The notes beneath the pieces were generated by a model that had not been told where the DNA came from, made no database searches, and was given only the letters and a program-made list of their open reading frames with translations. A stretch of DNA of 64,000 nt from an uncultured bacterium (GTDB lineage Bacteria; Bacillota; Clostridia; Lachnospirales; Lachnospiraceae): positions 1 to 64,000 of the forward strand of contig CANCXX010000024.1 in assembly GCA_947381965.1 (NCBI GenBank). Direction: 5' to 3'. Below, piece after piece: positions 51,582 through 61,189 of the stretch (positions within the stretch are counted from its first letter, which is position 1; the number at the start of each line of letters is the position of its first letter). The position numbers and the translations under genes were made by a program.

Positions 51582-53989
51582 GAGATGTGCTGAAAATGAT
51601 TGCTTCCCTGTCCATTTCCGGTTCTCTGCTGATTCTTGCTTTGTTTCTTTTAAAGCCATTATATAAATATAAACTCAGCAAAAGATGGCAGTACTATATC
51701 TGGCTGGTGGTGATTGCCCGTCTGCTTTTGCCGTTTACGCCAAAGGCAAGCTTTTCCGGAACCCTTTTTAAGAAGGCGGACCAGATGGTTTCCCAAATGT
51801 TGTATGAACGAAAAATGGCCAAAGAAACGGAAGTGGTATTCAGGCTGCATAATTATTCCATGCAGCAGGAGGAAAGCATTTCTTTTACAGATGAGGGAGG
51901 CATTGGAAACCTTATTGCAGGCAAGGCCGGTAACGGGCAGGGAAATGAAAGTGAAAGCAAATATAATCTTGTGCCTGCACCAGAGGATAGTGCAGGCACA
52001 GGGATGACCATTGGCTTAATCTGGCTGGGGATGGGGTTAATCTTATTGGTGCGGAAAATCACAATTTACCAGAGTTTTGTAAGGTATGTCAGGGCAGGAG
52101 GCCGGGAAGTTTCAGATGTCAGATTATTGGAGCAGCTAACACAGGCAGGGGAAAGGATTGGAATAAAAAGACCTGTGGATTTGTGCATCAACGAACTGGT
52201 TTCTTCTCCAATGCTTCTTGGATTAAACCATCCCTGTATTGTGCTTTTAAATGACGATTTGCAGGAAAAAGATTTTGAGTATATCGTGTGTCATGAACTG
52301 GTCCATTTAAAACGGGGGGATATGCTTTACAAATGGCTGGTGCAGTTCGCCTTGTGTCTGCATTGGTTTAATCCGCTGGTTTATCTGATGGGACGGGAAA
52401 TTAACCGGGCCTGCGAGCTTTCCTGTGACGAAGCGGTTGTCTGCAGGCTGGATGTACAGGAACGCAGAGCTTATGGGGATATGTTGTTTCGGGCAATGGG
52501 GACAAGGGGAGGTTGTAGAAATTCTGCTATGTCTGTTACGTTGAATGAAAGTGTGGAGCTATTGAAAGAGAGGTTAAGCGCTATTATGAATTTTAAGAAA
52601 AGTTCCAAAGGTGTTATTATACTGACAGCATTATTAACTTTTTTAATTACAACTGGAGCTGTGGCAATGGGGGCCTATGCCAGCCCCGGCCCGAAAGAGG
52701 ACGATGCGCTTCCGTTGTCGGCGGCGAAGGATGATGAGGCGTCTGCATTCCGTTATACGCAGGAGGGCTATTATCAAGAGCCTTATCTTTTTGAAATAGG
52801 CTGGAATGTCAGGCAGGATGCTGACAAGGAATATGCAGGCAGGGAAATATTAATGCCGGATGGCAGTCCAATGACTGTTTTATGTACGGATGGATGTAAA
52901 AACATTTTGGAGGATATGGATATGCTTGCGTCCCTGACGATTCTGCTTACCCGGATGTATGAAGAAACGGCAGGAACAGAATTTCCGTTTCTGCGTCCGC
53001 TGGTGGTAAGCGTCCAAAAGGTGGATGATGTAAGCACAGAAGAACTGGCAGAGATTTATTATCAGGAGAATAGTCTTGCGCAGTTTGCGGCGGTATTTGC
53101 AGAGCTGGATGAAAAAACGCAGGCCCAGTTTTTGGAAAAATGCTATTTGGATGAGAATATCCCGAACTTTTCTGTAGGTGTAGGGCAGCTGAAGGCAGGC
53201 AGTCCTTTGATCGACTATTTTGCAAAGAAAGCTTATGATGATGATAAGATTGCATTTTTTTCTGTACTGACAGGTGGTATGGACACAAAAACGAAGGAAG
53301 AATGGGCTGATAGGGCAGCCGGGGAAGGCCGTGTCGGTTTCCGGTCAATGCTTTTGGGAGAGATGGGCAAAACAGAGGAACTGGATAAGATGGAGGAAAA
53401 TCTGGAAAAAAAGATTCTGGAAGAGTATAAAAAATTTGGTATTACAAGGGAAGGCGCAGCTTATTACTATCAGGGAAGCATGGTTGGTATTTTGTTGGAC
53501 TCCCGGCCGAACAGTTCCTTTGTAAGGCTGGAAATGAACCCGGAAGGCACTGCGAATATCCGTATCACACGGGATGATAGGGAACAGATTGTAGATGTGG
53601 GTTATATGACAGAAGATGAGATAAAAGAGCTTTTTGGAGACATGAACGTACCAGATGATGAAGGAGAGGGAGAGCAGGAGGACTGCGCAGAGAGCGGTAT
53701 CAGGCGGATGACAAAGGAGCAGCTGCCAGAGCGTGTGATGGAGGCAATAAATAATTGCGCTGTCAGAACCTGGTATGTAATTCGCTTAGATGGATGCCAG
53801 TACCTTTATTATAAGGGCGGATGGGAATATGCCTATAAGCCTGAACGGACAACGGATGGATGGGAGATAAAGGTTGTGCGAGCCCGCAGGAGGGAATCTG
53901 CATATTTCCTGTTGCTGCTTCCGGACGAGGCTCCGGTAACGGTAAAATATAATGGGGAAGAGGCGGCTTTAATGGAGATAGAAGGATAG
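51578..53989 (+). CDS. blaR1: BlaR1-like M56 membrane metallopeptidase
   Basis: The 803-residue protein has four membrane segments, a zinc peptidase motif VCHELVHLKRGD near 238 with the downstream ELSCDEAVV, and a membrane helix near 350. The long external C terminus (375-803) does not show the penicillin-binding SxxK domain of true BlaR1, so the signal sensed may not be a beta-lactam. Translation is coupled to the repressor gene. No beta-lactamase gene is adjacent. Confidence 0.9.
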   Translation: MRDVLKMIASLSISGSLLILALFLLKPLYKYKLSKRWQYYIWLVVIARLLLPFTPKASFSGTLFKKADQMVSQMLYERKMAKETEVVFRLHNYSMQQEESISFTDEGGIGNLIAGKAGNGQGNESESKYNLVPAPEDSAGTGMTIGLIWLGMGLILLVRKITIYQSFVRYVRAGGREVSDVRLLEQLTQAGERIGIKRPVDLCINELVSSPMLLGLNHPCIVLLNDDLQEKDFEYIVCHELVHLKRGDMLYKWLVQFALCLHWFNPLVYLMGREINRACELSCDEAVVCRLDVQERRAYGDMLFRAMGTRGGCRNSAMSVTLNESVELLKERLSAIMNFKKSSKGVIILTALLTFLITTGAVAMGAYASPGPKEDDALPLSAAKDDEASAFRYTQEGYYQEPYLFEIGWNVRQDADKEYAGREILMPDGSPMTVLCTDGCKNILEDMDMLASLTILLTRMYEETAGTEFPFLRPLVVSVQKVDDVSTEELAEIYYQENSLAQFAAVFAELDEKTQAQFLEKCYLDENIPNFSVGVGQLKAGSPLIDYFAKKAYDDDKIAFFSVLTGGMDTKTKEEWADRAAGEGRVGFRSMLLGEMGKTEELDKMEENLEKKILEEYKKFGITREGAAYYYQGSMVGILLDSRPNSSFVRLEMNPEGTANIRITRDDREQIVDVGYMTEDEIKELFGDMNVPDDEGEGEQEDCAESGIRRMTKEQLPERVMEAINNCAVRTWYVIRLDGCQYLYYKGGWEYAYKPERTTDGWEIKVVRARRRESAYFLLLLPDEAPVTVKYNGEEAALMEIEG

Positions 53990-54011
53990 AAAATTGTCAT
54001 CAGGTAAGAAA

Positions 54012-54041
54012 ATGGGAAGCCGTATATTTACAGACTTCCCA
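54012..54041 (-). terminator. terminator of the tRNA transcript
   Basis: On the minus strand TGGGAAGTCTG and the matching CTTCCCA arms form a hairpin followed by TTTTCTT, 10 nt after tRNA-Gly. Confidence 0.7.
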
Positions 54042-54049
54042 TATAAAAA

Positions 54050-54120
54050 AGCGGGTGATGGGAATCGAACCCACGTGTCCAGCTTGGAAGGCTGGTGTTC
54101 TACCATTGAACTACACCCGC
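54050..54120 (-). tRNA. tRNA-Gly (TCC)
   Basis: The minus strand reads GCGGGTG...CACCCGC, a perfect 7-bp acceptor stem. It has the D-loop AATGGTAGAA, anticodon loop CTTCCAA with TCC, and T-loop GGTTCGATTCC. The discriminator base is T at 54050. No CCA is encoded. Confidence 0.95.
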
Positions 54121-54148
54121 ATAAATCATATATGTTTTTGTTAGGCAA

Positions 54149-54221
<73 letters not shown>

Positions 54222-54360
54222 AACTCCTGTTTTGCCTTGGCACATGGTATATTTTACAAGCTGGCCTGGGGTTTGTCAAGAAAAAATTTTTAGAACTGTG
54301 TGATTAGTAATGGAGTTCTTGCTTTTTCTTCTTTTTTTCCCTATACTGATGATTATAGTA

Positions 54361-54599
54361 TAGATTGTAATTAGGTAATTGCGAAACTTGAAGTTATGGA
54401 AATATTCTGACAATATATTCCACTCAAATCCTGTTGCACCGGGCATTCCATCAAGCCCAGCAGGACAGAAGACAGTCGGGTAGCGTCCCTCCTGCCTTCT
54501 ATGGTCTTGATTCCATGGTGCATAAGGCTTTTCGCAGAATATATTGTCAGAATATTCAGCAAGTATACGAGTTTCGCAATTACCTAATAGATTGTAATT
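54361..54599. mobile_element. MITE-like foldback element with flanking direct repeats
   Basis: A near-palindromic element with perfect 19-bp terminal arms (54370-54388 and 54570-54588, starting ATTAGGTAATTGCG) and perfect 20-bp inner arms (54401-54420 and 54537-54556). The centre keeps weaker complementarity (TGCACC/GGTGCA). A 12-bp direct repeat TAGATTGTAATT flanks it (54361-54372 and 54588-54599) and may be a target duplication. No transposase is encoded. It lies directly upstream of the lipoprotein gene at 54615. Confidence 0.85.
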
Positions 54600-54614
54600 T
54601 AATTGAGGTTTGGA

Positions 54615-55280
54615 ATGAACAGAAAAATTTTCTTTTTCATAATAGTATGCTTTATTGGGTTGATGTTTACTGCATGCGGCCCGTCAAAGGAGAAAGTGGA
54701 ACAGGCCCAGGAGAAATATGTACAGTTAATAGCTAAACATAATCAGGTAGTGGAATTACACAAAGATATTGACGACGCCTCTCTGGATGAAGCTCTTTTG
54801 AAGCTGAAGGAAAAGGTAGCGGAAGTAGAGGCTTATAATCTGGCGGATATGCAGGATGAGGAAATTGATTTGCTGATTCAGATTATGGATGCCCTGATAG
54901 AGTCTTACGACGGGTATCTGGATACGCTTTCTGATATTTGGGGAGCAGAGGAGGCCGCTGTGCGGGTTCCTGTTTTTATTACGCTGAAAAACAGTACAGA
55001 GCTTTCTTTTTCCAGCCTTAAGCTGTATGAAGAAGGAGATGGCGGCGTTCATGTGAATATACTTGAAAATCTGGAGCCATTAACACCGGGAAAATCTCTT
55101 ACAGGACTTGTGATACAAAGAGATGTAAACAATACCCCATGGATTCTCTCTCTTGCCGATTTGGAGGGCAGGGAGTTTGAGATTGTAATACACGGGGAGG
55201 AATATGGGGAAAGCGTCTCATTGGATATGGTATATGACGAGGGACAACAGGGATTGACGCTTTTACAGGCAGCTTCCTGA
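54615..55280 (+). CDS. lipoprotein, unknown function
   Basis: The 221-residue protein starts MNRKIFFFIIVCFIGLMF with a lipobox FTAC near residue 21. A coiled-coil-like segment (25-110) is followed by a beta-rich domain with LVIQRDVNNTPW. I recognise no family. The ATG at 54615 follows GAGG at 6 nt. The MITE ends about 15 bp upstream of it and probably supplies or disrupts the promoter. Confidence 0.8.
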   Translation: MNRKIFFFIIVCFIGLMFTACGPSKEKVEQAQEKYVQLIAKHNQVVELHKDIDDASLDEALLKLKEKVAEVEAYNLADMQDEEIDLLIQIMDALIESYDGYLDTLSDIWGAEEAAVRVPVFITLKNSTELSFSSLKLYEEGDGGVHVNILENLEPLTPGKSLTGLVIQRDVNNTPWILSLADLEGREFEIVIHGEEYGESVSLDMVYDEGQQGLTLLQAAS

Positions 55281-55411
55281 TGTTACACAAGATATGACTG
55301 TCAGTCTGCAGAATGCAGAACGATAGGCTTAAAGGACAGGGGTAAAGATAAGCCTTAAATGTGCTATAGGCACTGTATCGCAGGCAGGTCTGCGATATGC
55401 GGGGGATAAGG

Positions 55412-56314
55412 ATGGAGAAAGCATATCAGCTGGAGTTTTTTGGAGAGAAAAATGGAAGTTTGTTTGTAAATTGCTGTGGGATGTCAAAAACGGAACCGTT
55501 ACATAGCTTTGGTCCTGCGATTAAGCCTCATTATGTCATTCATTTTATTTTGGGAGGCCGGGGAAGGTTTTCTATTGGGGGCAGGGAGTATTCGCTGGAG
55601 AGGGGATATGGATTTTTAATACCGCCGGATGGACTTGCTTTTTACCAGGCAGATGAAAAGAATCCCTGGACCTATATATGGGTAGGGTTTTATGGGAGTA
55701 TGGCGGAGGAGTTGATAAAATCCATGGGGCTTTCTGTGGCAAACCCTGTTTTTCAGTCGGACAAGGAGACGGAGCTTTATCAGGCGGTTATGGATATGAT
55801 GGAACATAATACGGTGGGAATTGCCAATGACCTTAGGCGGAACGGGCAGCTTCACCTGTTCTTATCACTGATAGCGGAAAGTGCAAGGATCGAGGAAAGG
55901 GGGGAGACTGATAAGGCGGATCAGTATGTGAGACGTGCGGTGGAGTTTATATTAAAGAATTACTGTAACCCTATTAAGGTGACAGATGTGGCAAATTATG
56001 TGTGCATCAACAGGAGCTATCTTTACACTTTGTTCAGGAATGCCATGGGAATGTCGCCCCAACAGTTTTTGACAACTTTCCGTATTACAAGGGCGGCAGA
56101 GCTTTTGCAGCTTACCTCTCTTCCTATAGAGAGCATTGCCCTTTCCTGCGGCTATTCAGATCCATTGGTATTTACAAAATCATTTAAGCAGATGAAAAAG
56201 ATGGCTCCTTCCTCTTACAGGAAAGAGATGCAGATGGGGGAAACCAGAAAAAGCAAGGAATATTTAAAGCAGATAGAGGATTTTATTAATCAGGTAAACA
56301 AATTAAATGGTTAA
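55412..56314 (+). CDS. AraC family regulator, probably of gal genes
   Basis: The 300-residue protein has an N-terminal cupin-like ligand domain (KPHYVIHFILGGRGRFSIGG near 40) and a C-terminal double helix-turn-helix (INRSYLYTLFRNAMG; CGYSDPLVFTKSFKQ). It lies just before galK-galT in the same direction, so galactose sensing is likely. The start at 55412 follows GCGGGGGAT. A TATCGCAG/CTGCGATA hairpin overlaps the region before the ribosome site. Confidence 0.9.
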   Translation: MEKAYQLEFFGEKNGSLFVNCCGMSKTEPLHSFGPAIKPHYVIHFILGGRGRFSIGGREYSLERGYGFLIPPDGLAFYQADEKNPWTYIWVGFYGSMAEELIKSMGLSVANPVFQSDKETELYQAVMDMMEHNTVGIANDLRRNGQLHLFLSLIAESARIEERGETDKADQYVRRAVEFILKNYCNPIKVTDVANYVCINRSYLYTLFRNAMGMSPQQFLTTFRITRAAELLQLTSLPIESIALSCGYSDPLVFTKSFKQMKKMAPSSYRKEMQMGETRKSKEYLKQIEDFINQVNKLNG

Positions 56315-56368
56315 CATTTTGACAGGTATTTTTAACAAACCGGTATAGGTTTGGAAAAGGGTATAGCC

Positions 56369-56374
56369 TATAAT
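56369..56374 (+). promoter_or_regulatory. -10 box before galK
   Basis: TATAAT lies 58 bp before galK with no good -35 at the right distance. A repeated GGTATAG (56343 and 56360) lies just upstream, as direct-repeat sites of an AraC activator would. Confidence 0.45.
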
Positions 56375-56432
56375 GGAAATTGAAAACAGATAAGAAATAA
56401 AACCGCTGGGGCGGTAAGTTTGGAGGCAGCAA

Positions 56433-57596
56433 ATGAAGGATACAATTTTAAAAAAGTTTAAAGAAGTATATGGGGATATGGAAGGGGTAAAGGCGTTTTT
56501 TGCACCGGGACGGGTGAACCTGATAGGGGAACACACGGATTATAACGGCGGTCATGTATTTCCCTGTGCGCTTACCATTGGAACTTATGGGGCGGCAAGG
56601 GTGAGAAAAGATAGAAAGCTCCGGTTTTTCTCCATGAATTTTGAGCGTTTAGGTGTGATTGAGTCTGATTTGGATGACCTGAAACCTTCAAAGGAAGCAG
56701 GCTGGACCAATTACCCAAAGGGCGTTATGTGGGCATTTGGTGAAAAGGGATTTAAAATTCCCTGGGGGCTTGATATTCTCCTGAATGGAAATATTCCTAA
56801 TGGTTCCGGTTTGTCTTCCTCCGCTTCTGTCGAAGTGCTTACAGGATATATTTTAAAAGAGTTTTTCGGATTTAATGTGAACAATCAGGATTTGGCGTTA
56901 ATTGGGCAGTTTGCGGAAAATAATTTTAACGGTGTGAATTGCGGAATTATGGATCAGTTTGCCATTGCGATGGGCAAAAGGGATCATGCTATTTTTCTGG
57001 ATACGGCGGATCTTTCCTATACATATGCTCCGGTCAGACTTGAGGGCGCCAAGATTGTAATTGCCTGCAGCAATAAGAAAAGAGGTCTGGGTGACTCCAA
57101 ATATAATGAAAGAAGAAGCGAGTGTGAGACTGCCCTTGCAGAGCTTCAGAAAGTGGTGAAGATAGAAGGGCTTGGGGATTTAAGTGAAGAACAGTTTGAA
57201 GAATATAAGTCTGCAATTCATGACCCTGTGCGGGTAAGAAGAGCAAAACATGCGGTCTATGAAAACCAGCGCACGGTGAAAGCGGTGGAGGCCTTAAAAG
57301 CAAATGATATTGTACAGTTCGGGCAGATGATGAACGCTTCCCATGTTTCTTTGCGGGATGATTATGAGGTGACAGGCATTGAGCTGGACACCCTGGTTGA
57401 GGAAGCATGGAAAGTGGAGGGCGTAATTGGTTCCCGTATGACAGGAGCAGGGTTTGGCGGCTGTACGGTCAGCCTTGTGAAGGATGAGGCAATTGACACT
57501 TTTATTAAGCAGGTAGGAGAAGCATATCAGTCAAAAATCGGATATGCAGCAGATTTTTATGTAGTAGAAATCGGAGACGGCCCCTGCGTGCTGTAA
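56433..57596 (+). CDS. galK: galactokinase
   Basis: The 387-residue GHMP kinase phosphorylates galactose at C1. It shows the galactokinase signature GRVNLIGEHTDYNGG near residues 26-40, the ATP loop NGSGLSSSAS near 124-133, NCGIMDQF with the catalytic Asp near 173 and GAGFGGCTV near 333. The ATG follows TTTGGAGGC. It forms the Leloir unit with galT, separated by a repeat element; galE is not in the window. Confidence 0.97.
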   Translation: MKDTILKKFKEVYGDMEGVKAFFAPGRVNLIGEHTDYNGGHVFPCALTIGTYGAARVRKDRKLRFFSMNFERLGVIESDLDDLKPSKEAGWTNYPKGVMWAFGEKGFKIPWGLDILLNGNIPNGSGLSSSASVEVLTGYILKEFFGFNVNNQDLALIGQFAENNFNGVNCGIMDQFAIAMGKRDHAIFLDTADLSYTYAPVRLEGAKIVIACSNKKRGLGDSKYNERRSECETALAELQKVVKIEGLGDLSEEQFEEYKSAIHDPVRVRRAKHAVYENQRTVKAVEALKANDIVQFGQMMNASHVSLRDDYEVTGIELDTLVEEAWKVEGVIGSRMTGAGFGGCTVSLVKDEAIDTFIKQVGEAYQSKIGYAADFYVVEIGDGPCVL

Positions 57597-57611
57597 GAAG
57601 TAGGGGGAAGA

Positions 57612-57741
57612 GCCTTGAAGGGCGGAGCGGAACTGGAAATCAGCGAAAGCCCGGAAAGGCACCCAGAGGAAAGCCTGGATGAGAAGCAGACAGGATTTTC
57701 TCTGAGGGAAAAGGGCCTTGAAGGGCGGAGCGGAACTGGAA
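57612..57741. repeat. structured repeat unit in the gal operon
   Basis: A 27-bp sequence starting GCCTTGAAGGGCGG occurs at 57612-57638 and 57715-57741, exactly 103 bp apart. The unit shares GCGGAACTGGAA, CCCAGAG and CTCTGAGGGAAAAGG with the purine-operon array (21482-21698). Its basal stem GCCCGGAAAGGC/GCCTTGAAGGGC replaces CCATATGCC/GGCATATGG there. Like the purine array it ends with CTGGAATAG just before a ribosome binding site. Confidence 0.85.
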
Positions 57742-57763
57742 TAGTAATTTAGGAGGCATATTT

Positions 57764-59284
57764 ATGATACAGGAGGACATCAGAAGGCTTGTTGTTTATG
57801 GACTGAAAACAGGACTTTTTACAGAAGCGGATAAAATTTACATTACGAACAGGCTTTTGGAATTATTTGAGCTGGATGAGCTTACAGATTTAGAGGAAGG
57901 AAAAGAGGCTGAAATTGCACAGACAGGGGTGGAGGATCTTGAGGATATTCTTGGCAGGATGATGGATTATGCTTATGAAAAGGGTATACTGAAAGAAAAT
58001 GGCGTTGTATACCGTGATTTGTTTGATACAAAGATTATGAGTGTGCTGATGCCCCGTCCCGGTGAGGTGATTAATACCTTTGAGGAATATTACAGGCAGG
58101 ATCCGGTAAAGGCTACCGAGTATTATTATAAGCTTAGCTGTGATTCTGATTATATCAGGCGTTACCGGATAAAGAAGGATATGAAGTGGGTTACGGCAAC
58201 GGAATATGGGGACTTGGATATTACCATTAATCTTTCCAAACCGGAAAAAGACCCCAAGGCCATTGCCGCTGCAAGGACTGCAAAGCAGTCCGGCTATCCC
58301 AAGTGTCTGCTTTGCATGGAAAATGAGGGCTATGCAGGGCGGGTGAATCATCCGGCAAGGCAGAACCACAGGATTATTCCGGTGACGATTCAGGGGGATA
58401 AATGGGGATTTCAATATTCTCCTTATGTGTACTATAATGAGCACTGCATTGTATTTAATGGGAAGCATATTCCCATGAAAATAGACAGAGGTGCGTTTTG
58501 CAAGTTGTTTGATTTTGTGGAACAGTTCCCTCATTATTTTGTAGGTTCCAATGCAGATCTGCCCATTGTAGGCGGATCGATTTTAAGTCATGATCATTTT
58601 CAGGGAGGAAACTATGAGTTTGCCATGGCAAAGGCGCCTGTGGAAAGAAGCTTTGAGGTAAAAGGATTTGAAGATGTGGAGGCAGGAATTGTAAAATGGC
58701 CCATGTCGGTTATCCGTTTGAAAGCAGAAGACCGGGAGCGGGTAATTGAACTGGCAGATATGATCTTAAAACATTGGAGAGAATATACGGATGAGGACGC
58801 ATTTATTTATGCAGAAACAGATGGAGAGCCGCACAATACGATTACGCCGATTGCCCGTAAAAGGGGAGAGTGCTTTGAGATTGATTTGGTACTGAGGAAT
58901 AATATTACCACACAGGAGCATCCTCTGGGGGTTTATCATCCCCATGCAAACCTTCACCATATTAAGAAAGAAAATATCGGCTTAATTGAGGTAATGGGGC
59001 TTGCAGTGCTTCCGGCACGGTTAAAAGGCGAGATGGAGAGCTTAAAGCAGGCGATACTGGAAGGAAAGAATCTCAGGGAGGACGAGGTTCTTGCAAAACA
59101 TGCGGACTGGGTGGAAGAATTTTTGCCGGGGTATGACAAAGTAGATGCTTCCAATATAGACGAAATTATAAGAAAAGAAATTGGGATTGTATTTATGCAG
59201 GTGCTTACGGATGCAGGGGTTTATAAGCGTACTTTCGAAGGAGCGCAAGCTTTTGATAAGTTTATAGAAAGTTTGAATGTGTAA
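57764..59284 (+). CDS. galT: UDP-glucose-hexose-1-phosphate uridylyltransferase, type 2
   Basis: The 506-residue enzyme exchanges UMP between UDP-glucose and galactose-1-phosphate. Length and motifs are those of the Firmicutes type-2 GalT: ARQNHRIIPVTI, NADLPIVGGSILSHDHFQGG with the HxH active site near 280, and a long C-terminal helical domain. The ATG follows TTTAGGAGG. It lies downstream of galK and the repeat element. Confidence 0.96.
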   Translation: MIQEDIRRLVVYGLKTGLFTEADKIYITNRLLELFELDELTDLEEGKEAEIAQTGVEDLEDILGRMMDYAYEKGILKENGVVYRDLFDTKIMSVLMPRPGEVINTFEEYYRQDPVKATEYYYKLSCDSDYIRRYRIKKDMKWVTATEYGDLDITINLSKPEKDPKAIAAARTAKQSGYPKCLLCMENEGYAGRVNHPARQNHRIIPVTIQGDKWGFQYSPYVYYNEHCIVFNGKHIPMKIDRGAFCKLFDFVEQFPHYFVGSNADLPIVGGSILSHDHFQGGNYEFAMAKAPVERSFEVKGFEDVEAGIVKWPMSVIRLKAEDRERVIELADMILKHWREYTDEDAFIYAETDGEPHNTITPIARKRGECFEIDLVLRNNITTQEHPLGVYHPHANLHHIKKENIGLIEVMGLAVLPARLKGEMESLKQAILEGKNLREDEVLAKHADWVEEFLPGYDKVDASNIDEIIRKEIGIVFMQVLTDAGVYKRTFEGAQAFDKFIESLNV

Positions 59285-59327
59285 GTGATTTAAGGAAAAG
59301 CAGGAAGAAAACAGAGAAAGGAAATTT

Positions 59328-61094
59328 ATGCAGTTTCTACTTACAGCAGTAAATGCCAGGTACATTCATTCCAACCCGGCGCTTTACAGCCTTAGAGCTT
59401 ATGCGGGGGAAGCGCTAAAGCCCTATATTGCTCTGGCAGAGTATACAATCAATAACAGGATGGAAGAAATTTTAGGGGATTTGTATAAACGGAAACCGGA
59501 TGCGATAGGTTTTTCATGTTATATCTGGAACATAGGAATTGTGCGGGAGCTGGTAAGGGAATTGCCTAAGGTCCTGCCAAAGGCCGATATATGGCTGGGC
59601 GGGCCGGAGGTTTCCTTTGAATCTGAAAAACTTCTTGGAGAGCTTCCTATGGTAAAAGGGATTATGGCGGGGGAAGGAGAGGAAACCTTCAGGGAACTTC
59701 TCTCCTTTTATGCCTGCAGGTCAGGAGAAGGTATTTCCTGCAGGTATCAGAGGATGGAAGATATTCCAGGGCTGGTATTAAGGCAGGGAAAAACCGCTCC
59801 AAGAGAGCTGTTGGAGATGGACAGGCTGCCTTTTCCCTATGAGGAGTTAAAGGACTTAAAAAATAAAATTATTTATTATGAGGCAAGCAGGGGCTGTCCT
59901 TTTAGGTGTAGCTACTGCTTGTCGGCGTGTGAACGTAAGGTACGGCTTCGCAGTACGGATATGGTCAAAAAAGAGTTACAGTTTTTTCTGGAAAAAAGGG
60001 TGCCTCAGGTAAAGTTTACTGACAGGACCTTTAATTGCAGCCCTGTCCATGCAATGGAAATCTGGCAGTATATCAAAGAACATGACAATGGAGTCACTAA
60101 TTTTCATTTTGAAATTGCAGCTGATATTATGGACGAAGAAGAACTTGCGCTTCTTAAAAGCCTCAGGCCGGGGCTTGTACAGCTTGAGATTGGTGTTCAA
60201 AGCACGAATGGGCGGACCCTTAAGGAGATTAACCGAAGTACGGACATCCGTAAAATTACAAGCGTAACAGAAGCTCTCCGGCAGGGGAAGAATATACATA
60301 TTCATCTGGATTTAATTGCCGGGCTTCCGTTTGAAGGGTATGAAAGCTTTGCCCGATCCTTTAATGAGGTGTATGCTATGAAGCCCCAGCAGCTTCAGCT
60401 GGGATTCCTAAAAGTATTAAAGGGAACTCCCATATGGGAAAAGGCGGACAGATATGGAATTGTATATCTGGATAAACCGCCCTATGAGGTGCTTTATACG
60501 AAGTGGATTTCCTATGGAGAAGTATTAAAGCTGAAGCAGGTTGAGGAAATGGTGGAACTTTATTATAATTCCAATCAGTTTGTCTCTACGCTTCCAGTAA
60601 TGGAAAAGATGTTTTCCGGGCCCTTTGCAATGTATGAAAAACTGGCAGATTTTTATGAGGAAAAAGGGTATTTTATAAATGCACCGGCAAGAAGCTATCG
60701 CTATCAGTTGCTTTTAGAGTTTGCCATGAGTCTGGCGCCGGAGATGGAGGCGTTGTACAGGGAATTGCTTACTTTTGACTATTACTTGAGAGAAAATGCC
60801 AAAAGCCGTCCAACGTTTAGCAGGGAGTTGTCCGTCTGGCGTGAGGACATATGGCATTTTTACCAAAAGGAGGAAAAGGAGCCGTCGCTTTTGAAAGCCT
60901 ATGGGAATTACCATGCAAGGCAGACCATGAAAATGACCCATATGGACGTGTTCTTTTATCCTGTATGGGAGGAAGAAAAAGGCGGGGAATGGACACCAAG
61001 GGAAAAGCCGGGATATGTCCTTTTTGACTATGAAAATCGGGACCCTTTAACGGGACAGGCCAACGCGCAGGTGGTGATGGAGGAAGACAGGTGA
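59328..61094 (+). CDS. B12-binding radical SAM protein (DUF4080)
   Basis: The 588-residue protein has a cobalamin-binding-like N domain (VNARYIHSNPALYSL start, WLGGPEVSFE near 90), the radical SAM cluster motif CPFRCSYC near 190-197 and a C-terminal DUF4080 region. The reaction is unknown. Widespread in clostridia. It follows galT by 43 nt with AAAGGAAA before the ATG, though a functional link to galactose is unlikely. Confidence 0.9.
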   Translation: MQFLLTAVNARYIHSNPALYSLRAYAGEALKPYIALAEYTINNRMEEILGDLYKRKPDAIGFSCYIWNIGIVRELVRELPKVLPKADIWLGGPEVSFESEKLLGELPMVKGIMAGEGEETFRELLSFYACRSGEGISCRYQRMEDIPGLVLRQGKTAPRELLEMDRLPFPYEELKDLKNKIIYYEASRGCPFRCSYCLSACERKVRLRSTDMVKKELQFFLEKRVPQVKFTDRTFNCSPVHAMEIWQYIKEHDNGVTNFHFEIAADIMDEEELALLKSLRPGLVQLEIGVQSTNGRTLKEINRSTDIRKITSVTEALRQGKNIHIHLDLIAGLPFEGYESFARSFNEVYAMKPQQLQLGFLKVLKGTPIWEKADRYGIVYLDKPPYEVLYTKWISYGEVLKLKQVEEMVELYYNSNQFVSTLPVMEKMFSGPFAMYEKLADFYEEKGYFINAPARSYRYQLLLEFAMSLAPEMEALYRELLTFDYYLRENAKSRPTFSRELSVWREDIWHFYQKEEKEPSLLKAYGNYHARQTMKMTHMDVFFYPVWEEEKGGEWTPREKPGYVLFDYENRDPLTGQANAQVVMEEDR

Positions 61095-61189
61095 TTACAG
61101 GCAGAGTATGCCTGGGGACAGGAAAATGAATATGCGGGGCAGGAAGGCCATATATTGTATAAGACGTTAAAAAAAGCGGGATACAATAT

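Noticed and set aside
51204-53989. Beta-lactam resistance operon
   Set aside because: The repressor and M56 peptidase are present, but there is no beta-lactamase or PBP2a gene and no SxxK sensor motif is visible in the C terminus.
54434-54736. 100-codon frame running through the MITE into the lipoprotein gene
   Set aside because: It lies in another frame than the lipoprotein, arises from the foldback sequence and has no ribosome site.
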